Positions 24,074-31,839 of a stretch of DNA of 33,026 bases are shown piece after piece; within the stretch, counting starts at the first letter, position 1; each line of letters opens with the position of its first letter. Both the position numbers and the translations under genes were made by a program. The notes beneath the pieces are model-generated. The model searched no databases. It was given only the letters and a program-made list of their open reading frames with translations, and was not told where the DNA came from. Source of the DNA: Flavobacterium hibernum (GTDB lineage Bacteria; Bacteroidota; Bacteroidia; Flavobacteriales; Flavobacteriaceae); NCBI RefSeq assembly GCF_000832125.1, contig NZ_JPRK01000001.1, forward strand, positions 1 to 33,026, read 5' to 3'.

Positions 24074-25486
24074 TTATCTTTTAATTTCATAGATATTATA
24101 ACCATTAACTGAATCAATTTTTTTAATTTTTTTAGAGTTAATTAAATCCTGAATTTCCAATTCTTCGCTTGAAGTTAGATTCATTTTTATTTTTTTAGAA
24201 ACTCTAGAAACAATATAATTTGATTCATTTAACTTTGAATCAAGAAGCACCATCTTTTTATTAATTACGAATTTATTATCTGTAAATTCATTAAACGAAT
24301 CAATGGTTTCTATAGATTTTTCAGTAGCATAAATTTCTTTAGCATTTAAATTGTTAAGCTTTTCATACAACATATACACATTGTTATCATTCCCAGACAT
24401 GTATAAAGAATACAAAAACAACGTAACAACTGAAATTAATACGTATACTTTTTGAAAATGTTTTTTTATTACTCCAAAATCTGAAATGGTTGCTATAGAT
24501 GATCCTAAAATCAAAACAAGAAAGGGAGCAATGTAGAGATACAGCCTGTCTGAAAAAGGATACATATGAAAAATATTCAATATTAAATGCACGATAACAA
24601 TACAAAAAAGCAACAAAATTTCTTCCCTAAACATGAATTGTTTTTTATTCGAAAAAAGAAAAAAAGAAAGCATTAGTATCATCATAAAAATACCCCAAAT
24701 TTCAAAAGCATTAAAAATATAAATCCACAATCCGTGAATTGTATATAGTAAATATTTAAAAATTGAACTATCAAGAGGTATAAACGAACTACTCCAATAC
24801 TTAACCATATAAGCTTGCAATTCTACAGCTCCTTCCTGATTCATAAACCAGAAAAAATAAACCACATATGGCACTGGTGCCAAAATTGTAAGGGCATTTT
24901 TTTTAACAAAATCAAAAAACGCATTAAAATTACGTAAGGAACGCTGGCTGAATAAATCATAAATTAAATATCCGCAACAGGCAAACAAACCAATATTTGA
25001 TATTAAGGACCAAACTAAAAAGAAAGCCCAATTATATTTCTTAAAATTTTTAGTCTTAAACCAAACTATCAAAAAAATAATCCCTGTTAAGTCAATCGTA
25101 TATTGCTTTACAGTCAATGAATTATTAATAATGAACGGATTAAAAAGCAGGATAATAAATAACAGTAAAAAAATGGGGCTAAAACTATTTCTCTTTATAA
25201 AAACATAAAACAATATTATGCCGAGAATTGAGGAGATAAAACTTAAAACTTTAATATTTATCCAAAAACTAAAAGAAAGAATCTCAATAAAAAATTTTTG
25301 CAACCATAGAAACAAAGGTGGCGCACTCTGACCAAATTTTAACGGATAAAGTAATTCAATAAAACCAGAATGTTTAATATTGTTACCCACTGAAATTTCA
25401 TCACCATTAAAAGCAGGAAAAACAAACTGAATTACAAATCTTATTATTATTCCTAAGATTAAAAGAAATAAGTAAACCTTTTTCAT
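24074..25486 (-). CDS. GT-C membrane glycosyltransferase (ArnT/PMT-like)
   Basis: 470 residues with an N-terminal membrane helix (about 3-23), then the first periplasmic loop carrying the acidic pair D29/E30 in FNGDEISVG, the position of the catalytic acids in GT39/ArnT-type enzymes. A motif QSAPPLFLWLQK follows and about nine more helices lead to a soluble C-terminal region (about 390-470). Such enzymes transfer a sugar from polyprenyl phosphate to lipid, protein or glycan on the periplasmic side. The start overlaps the stop of the upstream GT2 gene as ATGA. That gene probably supplies the polyprenyl-phosphate sugar. The acceptor is unknown. Confidence 0.82.
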   Translation of the reverse strand: MKKVYLFLLILGIIIRFVIQFVFPAFNGDEISVGNNIKHSGFIELLYPLKFGQSAPPLFLWLQKFFIEILSFSFWINIKVLSFISSILGIILFYVFIKRNSFSPIFLLLFIILLFNPFIINNSLTVKQYTIDLTGIIFLIVWFKTKNFKKYNWAFFLVWSLISNIGLFACCGYLIYDLFSQRSLRNFNAFFDFVKKNALTILAPVPYVVYFFWFMNQEGAVELQAYMVKYWSSSFIPLDSSIFKYLLYTIHGLWIYIFNAFEIWGIFMMILMLSFFLFSNKKQFMFREEILLLFCIVIVHLILNIFHMYPFSDRLYLYIAPFLVLILGSSIATISDFGVIKKHFQKVYVLISVVTLFLYSLYMSGNDNNVYMLYEKLNNLNAKEIYATEKSIETIDSFNEFTDNKFVINKKMVLLDSKLNESNYIVSRVSKKIKMNLTSSEELEIQDLINSKKIKKIDSVNGYNIYEIKR

Positions 25487-26196
25487 TTTATGGCATATTT
25501 GAAGATACAGTAAATAGCTCTAAAGCCATCTTTCCAACTTATTTTTTTTCCATCTTCAAATGTTCTACCATAATAACTAATTCCAACTTCATAAATTCTA
25601 ATACCTTTAATTTTAGCAATTTTTGCAGTAACTTCAGGTTCAAAACCAAATCTTTTTTCTTGCAAGTGCACACTTTTTATTATTTCGGTCCTGAACATTT
25701 TATAACAGGTTTCCATATCTGTTAAATTCAAATTAGTAAACATATTACTTAAAAACGTCAAAAATTTATTCCCTATGCTATGCCAAAAAAACAAGATTCG
25801 ATGCGGCTTGCCCCCCATAAATCTACTTCCATACACAACATCAGCATGACCTTCTAAAATAGGATTCAAAAGTACATTGTATTCTTTGGGATCATATTCT
25901 AAATCAGCATCTTGAACCACTAATATATCTCCTGTAGCTTTACTTATTCCTGAATGCAAAGCAGCTCCTTTTCCTTTATTTGTAGAATGCGTTAGAATTA
26001 CAATATCCAAATCACTATTGGCCACTTTATATTCATTAAAAACCGCTAAAGAATTATCTGAAGAACAGTCATCTACGATTACTATTTCTTTTGTAACATT
26101 TTCAATTAATTCAACTTTCTTAATCTTATCTAATATAAATTTTATGGTATTTTCTTCATTATAGGCAGGTATAATGATGGATAGTTTTTGGCTCAT
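25483..26196 (-). CDS. GT2 glycosyltransferase, polyprenyl-phosphate sugar synthase type
   Basis: 237 residues of the DPM1/dolichyl-phosphate-glucose synthase branch of GT2, cytoplasmic or membrane-associated. Motifs: PAYNEENTI near the N-terminus, D42/D43 in IVIVDDCSSD, D96 and D98 in VVQDADLEYDP, TDMETCYKMFR, and RTFEDGKKISWKDG at the end. There is no C-terminal membrane domain. The expected product is a polyprenyl-phosphate-linked hexose for a GT-C transferase, which is encoded by the overlapping downstream gene (ATGA). The two form an isolated two-gene unit. Confidence 0.9.
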   Translation of the reverse strand: MSQKLSIIIPAYNEENTIKFILDKIKKVELIENVTKEIVIVDDCSSDNSLAVFNEYKVANSDLDIVILTHSTNKGKGAALHSGISKATGDILVVQDADLEYDPKEYNVLLNPILEGHADVVYGSRFMGGKPHRILFFWHSIGNKFLTFLSNMFTNLNLTDMETCYKMFRTEIIKSVHLQEKRFGFEPEVTAKIAKIKGIRIYEVGISYYGRTFEDGKKISWKDGFRAIYCIFKYAIK

Positions 26197-26425
26197 TTTT
26201 AGTTTTTATTCGATATTTATTATTCTGAATTTTCCATTCAAAAAATAGTATCAGACGAAAGTTTTTCGCTTAGTAGTTAAAGATTTTGCTTTTAAGATTC
26301 TTGGGTAAATATAATTATTTTATGATATTAGATATGACATAAAAATAAGTTATCAGTGATTTTTCAAAATATTAAAAAAAAAGACCTATAATTTAACAAT
26401 TGTCTCAAACTAAAACAAAAAATCA
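26197..26425. other. AT-rich gene-free gap
   Basis: Divergent upstream region of the GT2 gene and the transketolase genes. No ORF, hairpin or repeat stands out before the transketolase promoter. Confidence 0.5.
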
Positions 26426-26457
26426 TTTGTCAGCCCGCAAAATAACAATTACTTTTG
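26426..26457 (+). promoter_or_regulatory. Promoter of the split transketolase genes
   Basis: TTTG at 26426-26429 and TACTTTTG at 26450-26457 are separated by 20 nt, a near-ideal Bacteroidetes promoter. The ATG lies 25 nt downstream. Confidence 0.8.
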
Positions 26458-26482
26458 CTTCAGTTTAACTTTTACAAATAAA

Positions 26483-27331
26483 ATGAAGCCTAACACACAA
26501 CAATTAAGCGATTTAACGATCCAAGTAAGAAGAGATATTCTTCGAATGGTACATGCTGTCAACTCAGGTCACCCAGGTGGTTCACTAGGTTGTACTGAAT
26601 TTTTGGTTACATTATACCAAAATATTATGGAGCGCAAAGAAGGTTTTGATATGAACGGAATTGGAGAAGATTTATTCTTCCTTTCAAATGGGCATATTTC
26701 ACCGGTTTTTTATAGCGTATTAGCACGTAGTGGTTATTTCCCTGTTTCAGAACTTGCAACTTTCAGATTATTAAACTCTCGTTTACAAGGACACCCAACA
26801 ACTCATGAGGGATTACCTGGAGTTCGTATAGCTTCTGGTTCATTAGGTCAAGGTTTATCTGTAGCACTTGGTGCAGCTCAAGCTAAAAAATTAAATGGAG
26901 ATAATCATATCATCTATTCTTTACATGGAGATGGAGAATTGCAAGAAGGTCAAAACTGGGAAGCAATTATGTATGCTTCTGCAAAAAAAGTAGACAATGT
27001 CATTGCAACTATTGACCTTAACGGAAAACAAATTGATGGTACTACTGACGAAGTTTTACCAATGGGAAGTATCCGTGCTAAATTTGAAGCTTTTGACTGG
27101 GACGTTCTTGAAATTAAAGAAGGTAACAATATTGATGCTATTCTTGCAGGTTTAACTGATGCTAAATCAAGAACAGGAAAAGGAAAACCAGTTTGTATTT
27201 TATTACATACTGAAATGGGTAATGGTGTAGATTTTATGATGCACACTCATGCATGGCATGGTAAAGCGCCAAACAACGATCAGTTAGCAAGCGCTTTAGC
27301 TCAAAACATTTCAACTTTAGCAGACTATTAA
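26483..27331 (+). CDS. Transketolase, N-terminal (TPP-binding) subunit
   Basis: Transfers two-carbon ketol units in the pentose phosphate pathway. This is the first half of a two-gene transketolase. 282 residues, with H30 in SGHPGGSLGCTEF, SNGHISPVFYS, and the TPP/metal-binding motif HGDGELQEGQNWEA (G149-D150-G151) continuing to DLNGKQIDG. The pyrimidine-binding and C-terminal domains are encoded by the next gene, 77 nt downstream, so the split is a genuine gene arrangement and not a frameshift. This form is common in Bacteroidetes. The strong promoter upstream suits a central-metabolism gene. Confidence 0.95.
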   Translation: MKPNTQQLSDLTIQVRRDILRMVHAVNSGHPGGSLGCTEFLVTLYQNIMERKEGFDMNGIGEDLFFLSNGHISPVFYSVLARSGYFPVSELATFRLLNSRLQGHPTTHEGLPGVRIASGSLGQGLSVALGAAQAKKLNGDNHIIYSLHGDGELQEGQNWEAIMYASAKKVDNVIATIDLNGKQIDGTTDEVLPMGSIRAKFEAFDWDVLEIKEGNNIDAILAGLTDAKSRTGKGKPVCILLHTEMGNGVDFMMHTHAWHGKAPNNDQLASALAQNISTLADY

Positions 27332-27408
27332 AAAGTGCTCAGTCTCAGTGTCAGTTTTCAACTTAGAAATTTAGCCACTTAGAACCTCAGCATCTCAAAA
27401 ATTAAACA

Positions 27409-28362
27409 ATGAAAAAATACGAAAATACAGGAAGCAAAGATACTCGTTCGGGTTTTGGAGCGGGAATGACTGAACTAGGTCAAAAAAACGAAAATGTAGT
27501 AGCACTTTGTGCTGATTTAATTGGATCATTAAAGTTTGATGATTTCAAAAAAAATCACCCAGAGCGTTTTTTCCAAATTGGAATCGCAGAAGCTAATATG
27601 ATTGGTATTGCTGCAGGTTTAACTATTGGAGGAAAAATTCCATTTACAGGAACTTTCGCTAACTTTTCTACAGGAAGAGTTTACGATCAAATTCGCCAAT
27701 CTGTTGCTTATTCAGATAAAAATGTAAAAATTTGTGCATCTCACGCTGGTTTAACACTAGGAGAAGATGGGGCAACTCACCAAATCTTGGAAGATATTGG
27801 ATTAATGAAAATGTTACCAGGAATGACTGTAATCAATACTTGTGATTACAACCAAACTAAAGCAGCTACATTAGCATTAGCAGATCACCACGGGCCTGCT
27901 TACTTACGTTTTGGACGTCCGGTTGTAGCTAACTTTACTCCTGCTGACGAACCTTTCGTAATTGGAAAAGCGATTTTATTAAACGAAGGAACTGATGTTA
28001 CAATTGTTGCAACAGGACACTTAGTTTGGGAAGCTCTTATTGCTGCCGAAGCTCTTGAAGCAAAAGGAATTTCTGCTGAAGTAATTAACATCCACACAAT
28101 TAAGCCACTTGACGAAGAAGCAATTCTTAAATCAGTTGCGAAAACGAGATGCATCGTTACTGCAGAAGAGCATAACTACCTTGGAGGTCTTGGAGAAAGC
28201 GTTTCAGGAGTATTAGCTTTAAACAATCCAACTCCACAAGAATTTGTAGCAGTACAAGATAGTTTTGGAGAATCTGGAACTCCAGAGCAATTAATGGAAA
28301 AATACAAATTAAACAATCAAGCAATTGTTGAAGCTGTAGAAAGAGTTATCAAAAGAAAATAA
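27409..28362 (+). CDS. Transketolase, C-terminal subunit
   Basis: 317 residues. The Pyr domain (about 1-165) contains RSGFGAGMTELGQ, ADLIGS and the catalytic glutamate E61 in FQIGIAEANM, which activates thiamine pyrophosphate. The C-terminal transketolase domain (about 190-310) has VINIHTIKPLDEEAI and a TAEEHNYLGGLGESV segment. It pairs with the upstream subunit to form the active heterotetramer. The 77-nt gap between them consists of CTCAGT and CTTAGA-like words. A terminator follows the stop. Confidence 0.95.
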   Translation: MKKYENTGSKDTRSGFGAGMTELGQKNENVVALCADLIGSLKFDDFKKNHPERFFQIGIAEANMIGIAAGLTIGGKIPFTGTFANFSTGRVYDQIRQSVAYSDKNVKICASHAGLTLGEDGATHQILEDIGLMKMLPGMTVINTCDYNQTKAATLALADHHGPAYLRFGRPVVANFTPADEPFVIGKAILLNEGTDVTIVATGHLVWEALIAAEALEAKGISAEVINIHTIKPLDEEAILKSVAKTRCIVTAEEHNYLGGLGESVSGVLALNNPTPQEFVAVQDSFGESGTPEQLMEKYKLNNQAIVEAVERVIKRK

Positions 28363-28383
28363 TTTTTAGTTTTCTTACTTATA

Positions 28384-28415
28384 AAAAAACCTCGAAAGTG
28401 ATTTCGAGGTTTTTT
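28384..28415 (+). terminator. Terminator after the transketolase genes
   Basis: AAAAAACCTCGAAA and its reverse complement enclose a GTGA loop, giving a perfect 14-bp stem ending in a T-run. It is the exact reverse complement of the terminator at 28533-28564. Confidence 0.92.
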
Positions 28416-28532
28416 ATTTTCTATACTTATCATAGCTTAAAAAGATATTCCCGTTATCTGACAAATTCAAATCATAAAGCATTAAGACATAAAACAAGGT
28501 CAAAGAGAAATCCTTAAATATTTAGGCATAAA

Positions 28533-28564
28533 AAAAAACCTCGAAATCACTTTCGAGGTTTTTT
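28533..28564 (-). terminator. Terminator after the FKBP gene, mirror copy
   Basis: The same 14-bp stem with a TCAC loop, i.e. the 32-nt hairpin at 28384 in inverse orientation, 117 nt away. On the minus strand it ends in a run of T, just past the FKBP stop codon. Confidence 0.92.
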
Positions 28565-28581
28565 AGTATTTAAATTAGAAT

Positions 28582-29772
28582 TTAATTCTTCTTAATAGGA
28601 TATGTTTTATCCAAGTGCATTCTTAGTCTTGGATTTGCAGTATAATCTTCAGGTAAAAAGGCTCTCACATTGGTTGCCGATTCAGCTTGTGATGGATCTG
28701 CCAGTGCACCAGTTGGTCTTCTAGGAATTCCTCTTGGTTCAGTTTCGTCAACATTTGGCGTTAAAGGATTATCAACAGTAGGATCCCAAGGATAAAACAA
28801 CCTAGCTCCATAATTCACACCATTAACAATACCTATTTGTCCTGCTGGTTTTGTAATTTCAAATCTTGTTGTAAAACCATCACCATCATCATCAAAATCA
28901 AGGAAATCAGAAATACCATCTCCATCTGTATCATTTTCTTTTACCCAGTCAGCTGGAGGATTAGGATATTTAGTTTTATTCAAATTATAATCATAAAGAT
29001 ACCCATCATTATTTAGATCTTCTAAGTAATCAGGAATACCATCGCCAATAAAAACTCTTCCAGAAGTAGTATTACTAAACTCATTGTCCATTCTTTGAAG
29101 ATCAAACAATTTAATACTAAAAACTATTGGATTATATGCTGGAATACTACCTTGAGGAACAGAATAATACGCTAAACCAGAAGGCAAAAACATCACACCT
29201 GCACCAAAATCCTTATATGAAATAACACCATTACTTGCAGTCGTAGATGTACCAGTTTTAAATTGTGGAAAAATCTCTGACCAACCTTCGATTACTGTTA
29301 ACTCATTAGCGTAAGGAAACAGATTAAAAGCTACCGGATTACCATAAGAAGTATCAAAAACCGTATTATCCAACAAAGTTCCAGTATAAGCCGTTACAAC
29401 CTTATCTGTATTAGTAGGAGAACTACCAACACCTTTTCTTAAAGTTAAAAAATATACTTTATACGTTACATCATTACTATATACATCACGAGACTGTAAA
29501 GGATAAGTAGTTTGATCCCAAATAGAAACATTTCCGTCACCAGCAACTATTTTTTTAATCACCACATCTTGATCTTGCGGCGTTCCAGGACTATTAGTAA
29601 CGGTGATATAATTAGTCTTTAAATATTTGATAATCGAATCATTATCAGCTTTATATTGCTCTTTGTAATCTCTTACAGGAACGGTTACCGTATCATCATC
29701 ATTACTTTTACTACAAGAAACCAAAGAAATACCCGCAAGCAATAAAATAAAATAATATTTAAATTTATTCAT
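28582..29772 (-). CDS. Lipoprotein FKBP-type peptidyl-prolyl isomerase with calcium-type repeats
   Basis: 396 residues. A signal peptide ends in the lipobox SLVSC (C20). The next residues, SKSNDDD, resemble the acidic export signal that sends Bacteroidetes lipoproteins to the cell surface. An FKBP-like region (about 100-230) includes KVVTAYTGTLLDNTVFDTSY, VIEGWSEIFPQFKTG and GVMFLPSGLAYY, i.e. the canonical GTLLDGTxFDxS and PSxLAYG patterns in slightly altered form. After it come two aspartate-rich loops, DLNNDGYLYDYN and NDTDGDGISDFLDFDDDGDG (about 255-300), of the thrombospondin-3/EF-hand-like calcium-binding type. Probably a surface or periplasmic foldase; related flavobacterial FKBP lipoproteins serve gliding-motility and secretion functions. 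Confidence 0.85.
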   Translation of the reverse strand: MNKFKYYFILLLAGISLVSCSKSNDDDTVTVPVRDYKEQYKADNDSIIKYLKTNYITVTNSPGTPQDQDVVIKKIVAGDGNVSIWDQTTYPLQSRDVYSNDVTYKVYFLTLRKGVGSSPTNTDKVVTAYTGTLLDNTVFDTSYGNPVAFNLFPYANELTVIEGWSEIFPQFKTGTSTTASNGVISYKDFGAGVMFLPSGLAYYSVPQGSIPAYNPIVFSIKLFDLQRMDNEFSNTTSGRVFIGDGIPDYLEDLNNDGYLYDYNLNKTKYPNPPADWVKENDTDGDGISDFLDFDDDGDGFTTRFEITKPAGQIGIVNGVNYGARLFYPWDPTVDNPLTPNVDETEPRGIPRRPTGALADPSQAESATNVRAFLPEDYTANPRLRMHLDKTYPIKKN

Positions 29773-29812
29773 TATTGTTAATTTTTTAAGTGCGCAAGAT
29801 ACAATATTGATT

Positions 29813-29820
29813 TATTTTTG
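29813..29820 (+). promoter_or_regulatory. -7 element of the S4-domain gene
   Basis: TATTTTTG matches TAnnTTTG, 31 nt before the ATG at 29852. It lies within the longest open frame (TTG 29807), which argues for the later start. Confidence 0.5.
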
Positions 29821-29851
29821 TAAAGAATTTAACTTTGATTTTAGAAAAATT

Positions 29852-30241
29852 ATGAGAATAGATAAATACCTGTGGTGCGTGCGCTATTACAAGACTCGAA
29901 ACATGGTAACCGAAGCGTGCAAAAAAAACCATATTACTGTAAATGGGCAAGTTGCCAAGCCATCAAAAGAGGTTTTTCCTACTGACAGAATAACGTTTCG
30001 AAAAGATCAAATTACACAAATTATCACCGTACTGGACATTCCGGAAAGTCGAGTGGGAGCAAAACTTGTGGATATATACCGAAAAAACGAAACTTCTCCT
30101 GAAGCTTATGCTCATTTAGAGTTATTAAAACTTTCTAAAGAACATTATCGCAAAAGCGGCACAGGAAGACCAACCAAAAAAGATAGAAGAGATATTGATG
30201 AATACGGAAATGACATCATTGACGAAGATGAAGTGGAATAA
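29852..30241 (+). CDS. S4-domain RNA-binding protein (Hsp15 family)
   Basis: 129 residues. An S4 RNA-binding domain occupies the first 65: MRIDKYLWCVRYYKTRNMVTEACK is typical, followed by HITVNGQVAKPSKEV. A basic segment (RKSGTGRPTKKDRRD) and an acidic tail (DIIDEDEVE) complete it. Hsp15 binds stalled 50S subunits carrying nascent chains and helps recycle them, although here only homology supports that role. The frame is open from a TTG at 29807, but the ATG at 29852 aligns with the start of the S4 domain and lies after the -7 element. The phosphoribosyltransferase gene follows on the same strand after 69 nt. Confidence 0.9.
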   Translation: MRIDKYLWCVRYYKTRNMVTEACKKNHITVNGQVAKPSKEVFPTDRITFRKDQITQIITVLDIPESRVGAKLVDIYRKNETSPEAYAHLELLKLSKEHYRKSGTGRPTKKDRRDIDEYGNDIIDEDEVE

Positions 30242-30310
30242 ATTTCAAAAATCTGAAATCCAAAATCTACAATCTAAAATTCAATTTGTACTTTAGCAAA
30301 AAATTAAATC

Positions 30311-30811
30311 ATGAGCAAAAATATCATTTTAACTAATCAGGAAATCGAACATAAAATAAAACGTATCGCATATCAAATTTACGAGACGTTTGTTGATGAA
30401 GAAGAAATTGTGATTGCTGGAATCGCCTCAAGCGGTTCTATTTTTGCTCAAAAAATAGCTTTAGCTTTAAGCGATATTTCAAACCTTAAAGTTTCTCTTT
30501 GCGAAGTTAAAGTCGACAAACAAAATCCACAATTACCTATACATACTTCACTAAGTAAAGAAGAATACCAAAACAAAGGATTAGTTCTGGTTGATGATGT
30601 ATTAAACTCAGGCACAACTTTAATTTATGCCGTTCGTCATTTCTTAGATGTTCCGCTTAAGAAATTCAAAACGGCAGTACTCGTAGACAGAAACCACAAA
30701 AAATATCCTGTTAAGGCTGATTTTAAGGGAATTTCGCTATCAACATCTTTATTAGAACACGTGCAAGTTGTTTTTGATGAAAATGGTGATAACTACGCCT
30801 TTTTAAGCTAA
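30311..30811 (+). CDS. Phosphoribosyltransferase, PyrR-like
   Basis: 166 residues of the type I PRTase fold. The PRPP-binding signature is VLVDDVLNSGTT (92-103). Earlier elements GIASSGSIFAQKIA (37-50) and a KVDKQNPQ flexible-loop region also fit. The closest resemblance is to PyrR-type proteins, but with no pyrimidine genes nearby and no certain specificity residues I do not assign a base. Cytoplasmic. The 3' end overlaps the convergent aroK gene by 9 bp, with no terminator between them. The upstream gap contains AATCTAAAAT-like words instead of a clear promoter. Confidence 0.88.
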   Translation: MSKNIILTNQEIEHKIKRIAYQIYETFVDEEEIVIAGIASSGSIFAQKIALALSDISNLKVSLCEVKVDKQNPQLPIHTSLSKEEYQNKGLVLVDDVLNSGTTLIYAVRHFLDVPLKKFKTAVLVDRNHKKYPVKADFKGISLSTSLLEHVQVVFDENGDNYAFLS

Positions 30812-31321
30812 GATTTCTAAAATATCCTGAACCGTTTCTTCGACTGCTTTATTATCAACCGAAACCTTGTGTTGCGCATGATTGTAATAATAGCTTCTGT
30901 CGAACAAATGTTTCGCGATAAACTCTTTCATTTCCTCTTCTTCCATATTAGCAATTAACGGGCGCTTGCTTTTGTTATGAATTAATCTATTGTATAAAGT
31001 CTCGATTGACGCTTTTAAATAAATCGAAGTAACATCATCTCCTTTTAACAATTCGTGGTTATTAGCATAACATGGCGTTCCTCCGCCTAAACCTATTATA
31101 ATATTTTCTGAAGATTGAAGTAATTCTAAGAACATTTCGTGCTCTAATTTTCTAAAATAAATCTCTCCGTGTTGCTCGAAAATCTCATTTACCGACAAAT
31201 TTGCTCTTTTTTCGATACATTTATCTAAATCTAAAAACGGAATATCTGTAATTTTTGACAAGTTCAGAGCAATTGTCGACTTTCCGCATCCCATATATCC
31301 TAATAATACAATCTTTTTCAT
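30803..31321 (-). CDS. aroK: Shikimate kinase
   Basis: Phosphorylates shikimate at the 3-hydroxyl with ATP in the aromatic amino-acid pathway. The 172-residue length is normal. Walker A is GYMGCGKST (8-16). FLDLDKCIEKR contains the shikimate-contact aspartate, FRKLE carries the shikimate-binding arginine, IGLGGGTPCY is the GGG motif, and KRPLI marks the lid region. The gene stands alone, converging on the PRTase gene (9-bp overlap). Its promoter, with -7 TAAATTTG at 31380-31373 on the minus strand, is divergent from the tRNA cluster promoter. Confidence 0.96.
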   Translation of the reverse strand: MKKIVLLGYMGCGKSTIALNLSKITDIPFLDLDKCIEKRANLSVNEIFEQHGEIYFRKLEHEMFLELLQSSENIIIGLGGGTPCYANNHELLKGDDVTSIYLKASIETLYNRLIHNKSKRPLIANMEEEEMKEFIAKHLFDRSYYYNHAQHKVSVDNKAVEETVQDILEILA

Positions 31322-31372
31322 TTTAATAATAACCTATAAACTAAGGCGTTGTAAATTTTGTTTAAAAAAAGA

Positions 31373-31380
31373 CAAATTTA
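31373..31380 (-). promoter_or_regulatory. -7 element of aroK
   Basis: On the minus strand TAAATTTG matches TAnnTTTG, 51 nt before the aroK start. A TTTG lies 22 nt upstream of it, so the -33 region overlaps that of the divergent tRNA promoter. Confidence 0.55.
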
Positions 31381-31392
31381 TAATAAAATAGC

Positions 31393-31431
31393 TTGCAAAT
31401 ATCAAAAATAACTCCTTATATTTGCACCCGC
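31393..31431 (+). promoter_or_regulatory. Promoter of the tRNA-Lys/Lys/Leu cluster
   Basis: TTG at 31393-31395, a 21-nt spacer and TATATTTG at 31417-31424 are followed directly by CACCCGC. The GC-rich segment at the expected transcription start is the same as at the left-edge promoter and at 32917. Confidence 0.75.
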
Positions 31432-31448
31432 ATTCAAGGAAAGAATAT

Positions 31449-31521
31449 GACTCGATAGCTCAGTTGGTAGAGCACATCACTTTTAATGATGGGGTCCTGG
31501 GTTCGAGCCCCAGTCGGGTCA
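31449..31521 (+). tRNA. tRNA-Lys (anticodon TTT), copy 1
   Basis: 73 nt. Acceptor arms GACTCGA and TCGGGTC pair (one G-T), followed by discriminator A. The anticodon loop CTTTTAA lies between CATCA and TGATG. TTCGAGC gives the T loop. No CCA is encoded. First gene of a short tRNA cluster. Confidence 0.97.
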
Positions 31522-31561
31522 CAAATTTGTGATTTAACAAAATACTTTTCTTGATAGCATT

Positions 31562-31634
31562 GACTCGATAGCTCAGTTGGTAGAGCACATCACTTTTAAT
31601 GATGGGGTCCTGGGTTCGAGCCCCAGTCGGGTCA
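31562..31634 (+). tRNA. tRNA-Lys (anticodon TTT), copy 2
   Basis: Identical in sequence to copy 1, 40 nt downstream, so it is probably cotranscribed with it. No CCA is encoded. A terminator-like hairpin follows within 2 nt. Confidence 0.97.
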
Positions 31635-31635
31635 C

Positions 31636-31669
31636 AAAAAGGTCGAGTATTAATTTACTTGACCTTTTT
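31636..31669 (+). terminator. Terminator-like hairpin between tRNA-Lys and tRNA-Leu
   Basis: AAAAAGGTCGAGTA (31636-31649) pairs with TACTTGACCTTTTT (31656-31669) with one G-T pair, followed by T-rich sequence. It has the form of an intrinsic terminator but lies upstream of tRNA-Leu, which has no obvious promoter of its own. Confidence 0.75.
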
Positions 31670-31677
31670 TCTTTTTA

Positions 31678-31760
31678 GGCCACGTGGAGAAACGGTAGAC
31701 TTGCCATCTTGAGGGGGTGGTGCTCGTAAGGGCGTGTGGGTTCAAATCCCACCGTGGTCA
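31678..31760 (+). tRNA. tRNA-Leu (anticodon GAG)
   Basis: 83 nt with a long variable arm (TGCTCGTAAGGGCGT), as expected for a class II tRNA. Acceptor GGCCACG pairs with CGTGGTC (one G-T). The anticodon stem CCATC/GGTGG encloses the loop TTGAGGG, giving GAG. No CCA is encoded. Confidence 0.93.
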
Positions 31761-31764
31761 CTAA

Positions 31765-31803
31765 AAAATAAAACCTATTTCGTAACGAAATAGGTTTTAT
31801 TTT
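31765..31803. terminator. Terminator of the tRNA cluster
   Basis: A perfect 18-bp stem, AAAATAAAACCTATTTCG with its reverse complement, and a TAA loop, followed by a T-run. The A-rich 5' side allows it also to end the convergent gene at 31840. Confidence 0.92.
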
Positions 31804-31839
31804 TTTTTAATACATTCCTCCCAAGTAAGACAAAAACAA

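Noticed and set aside
26483..28362. Transketolase broken by a frameshift
   Set aside because: Each half has a complete domain set, its own start and stop, and a 77-nt gap; split transketolases are normal in this phylum.
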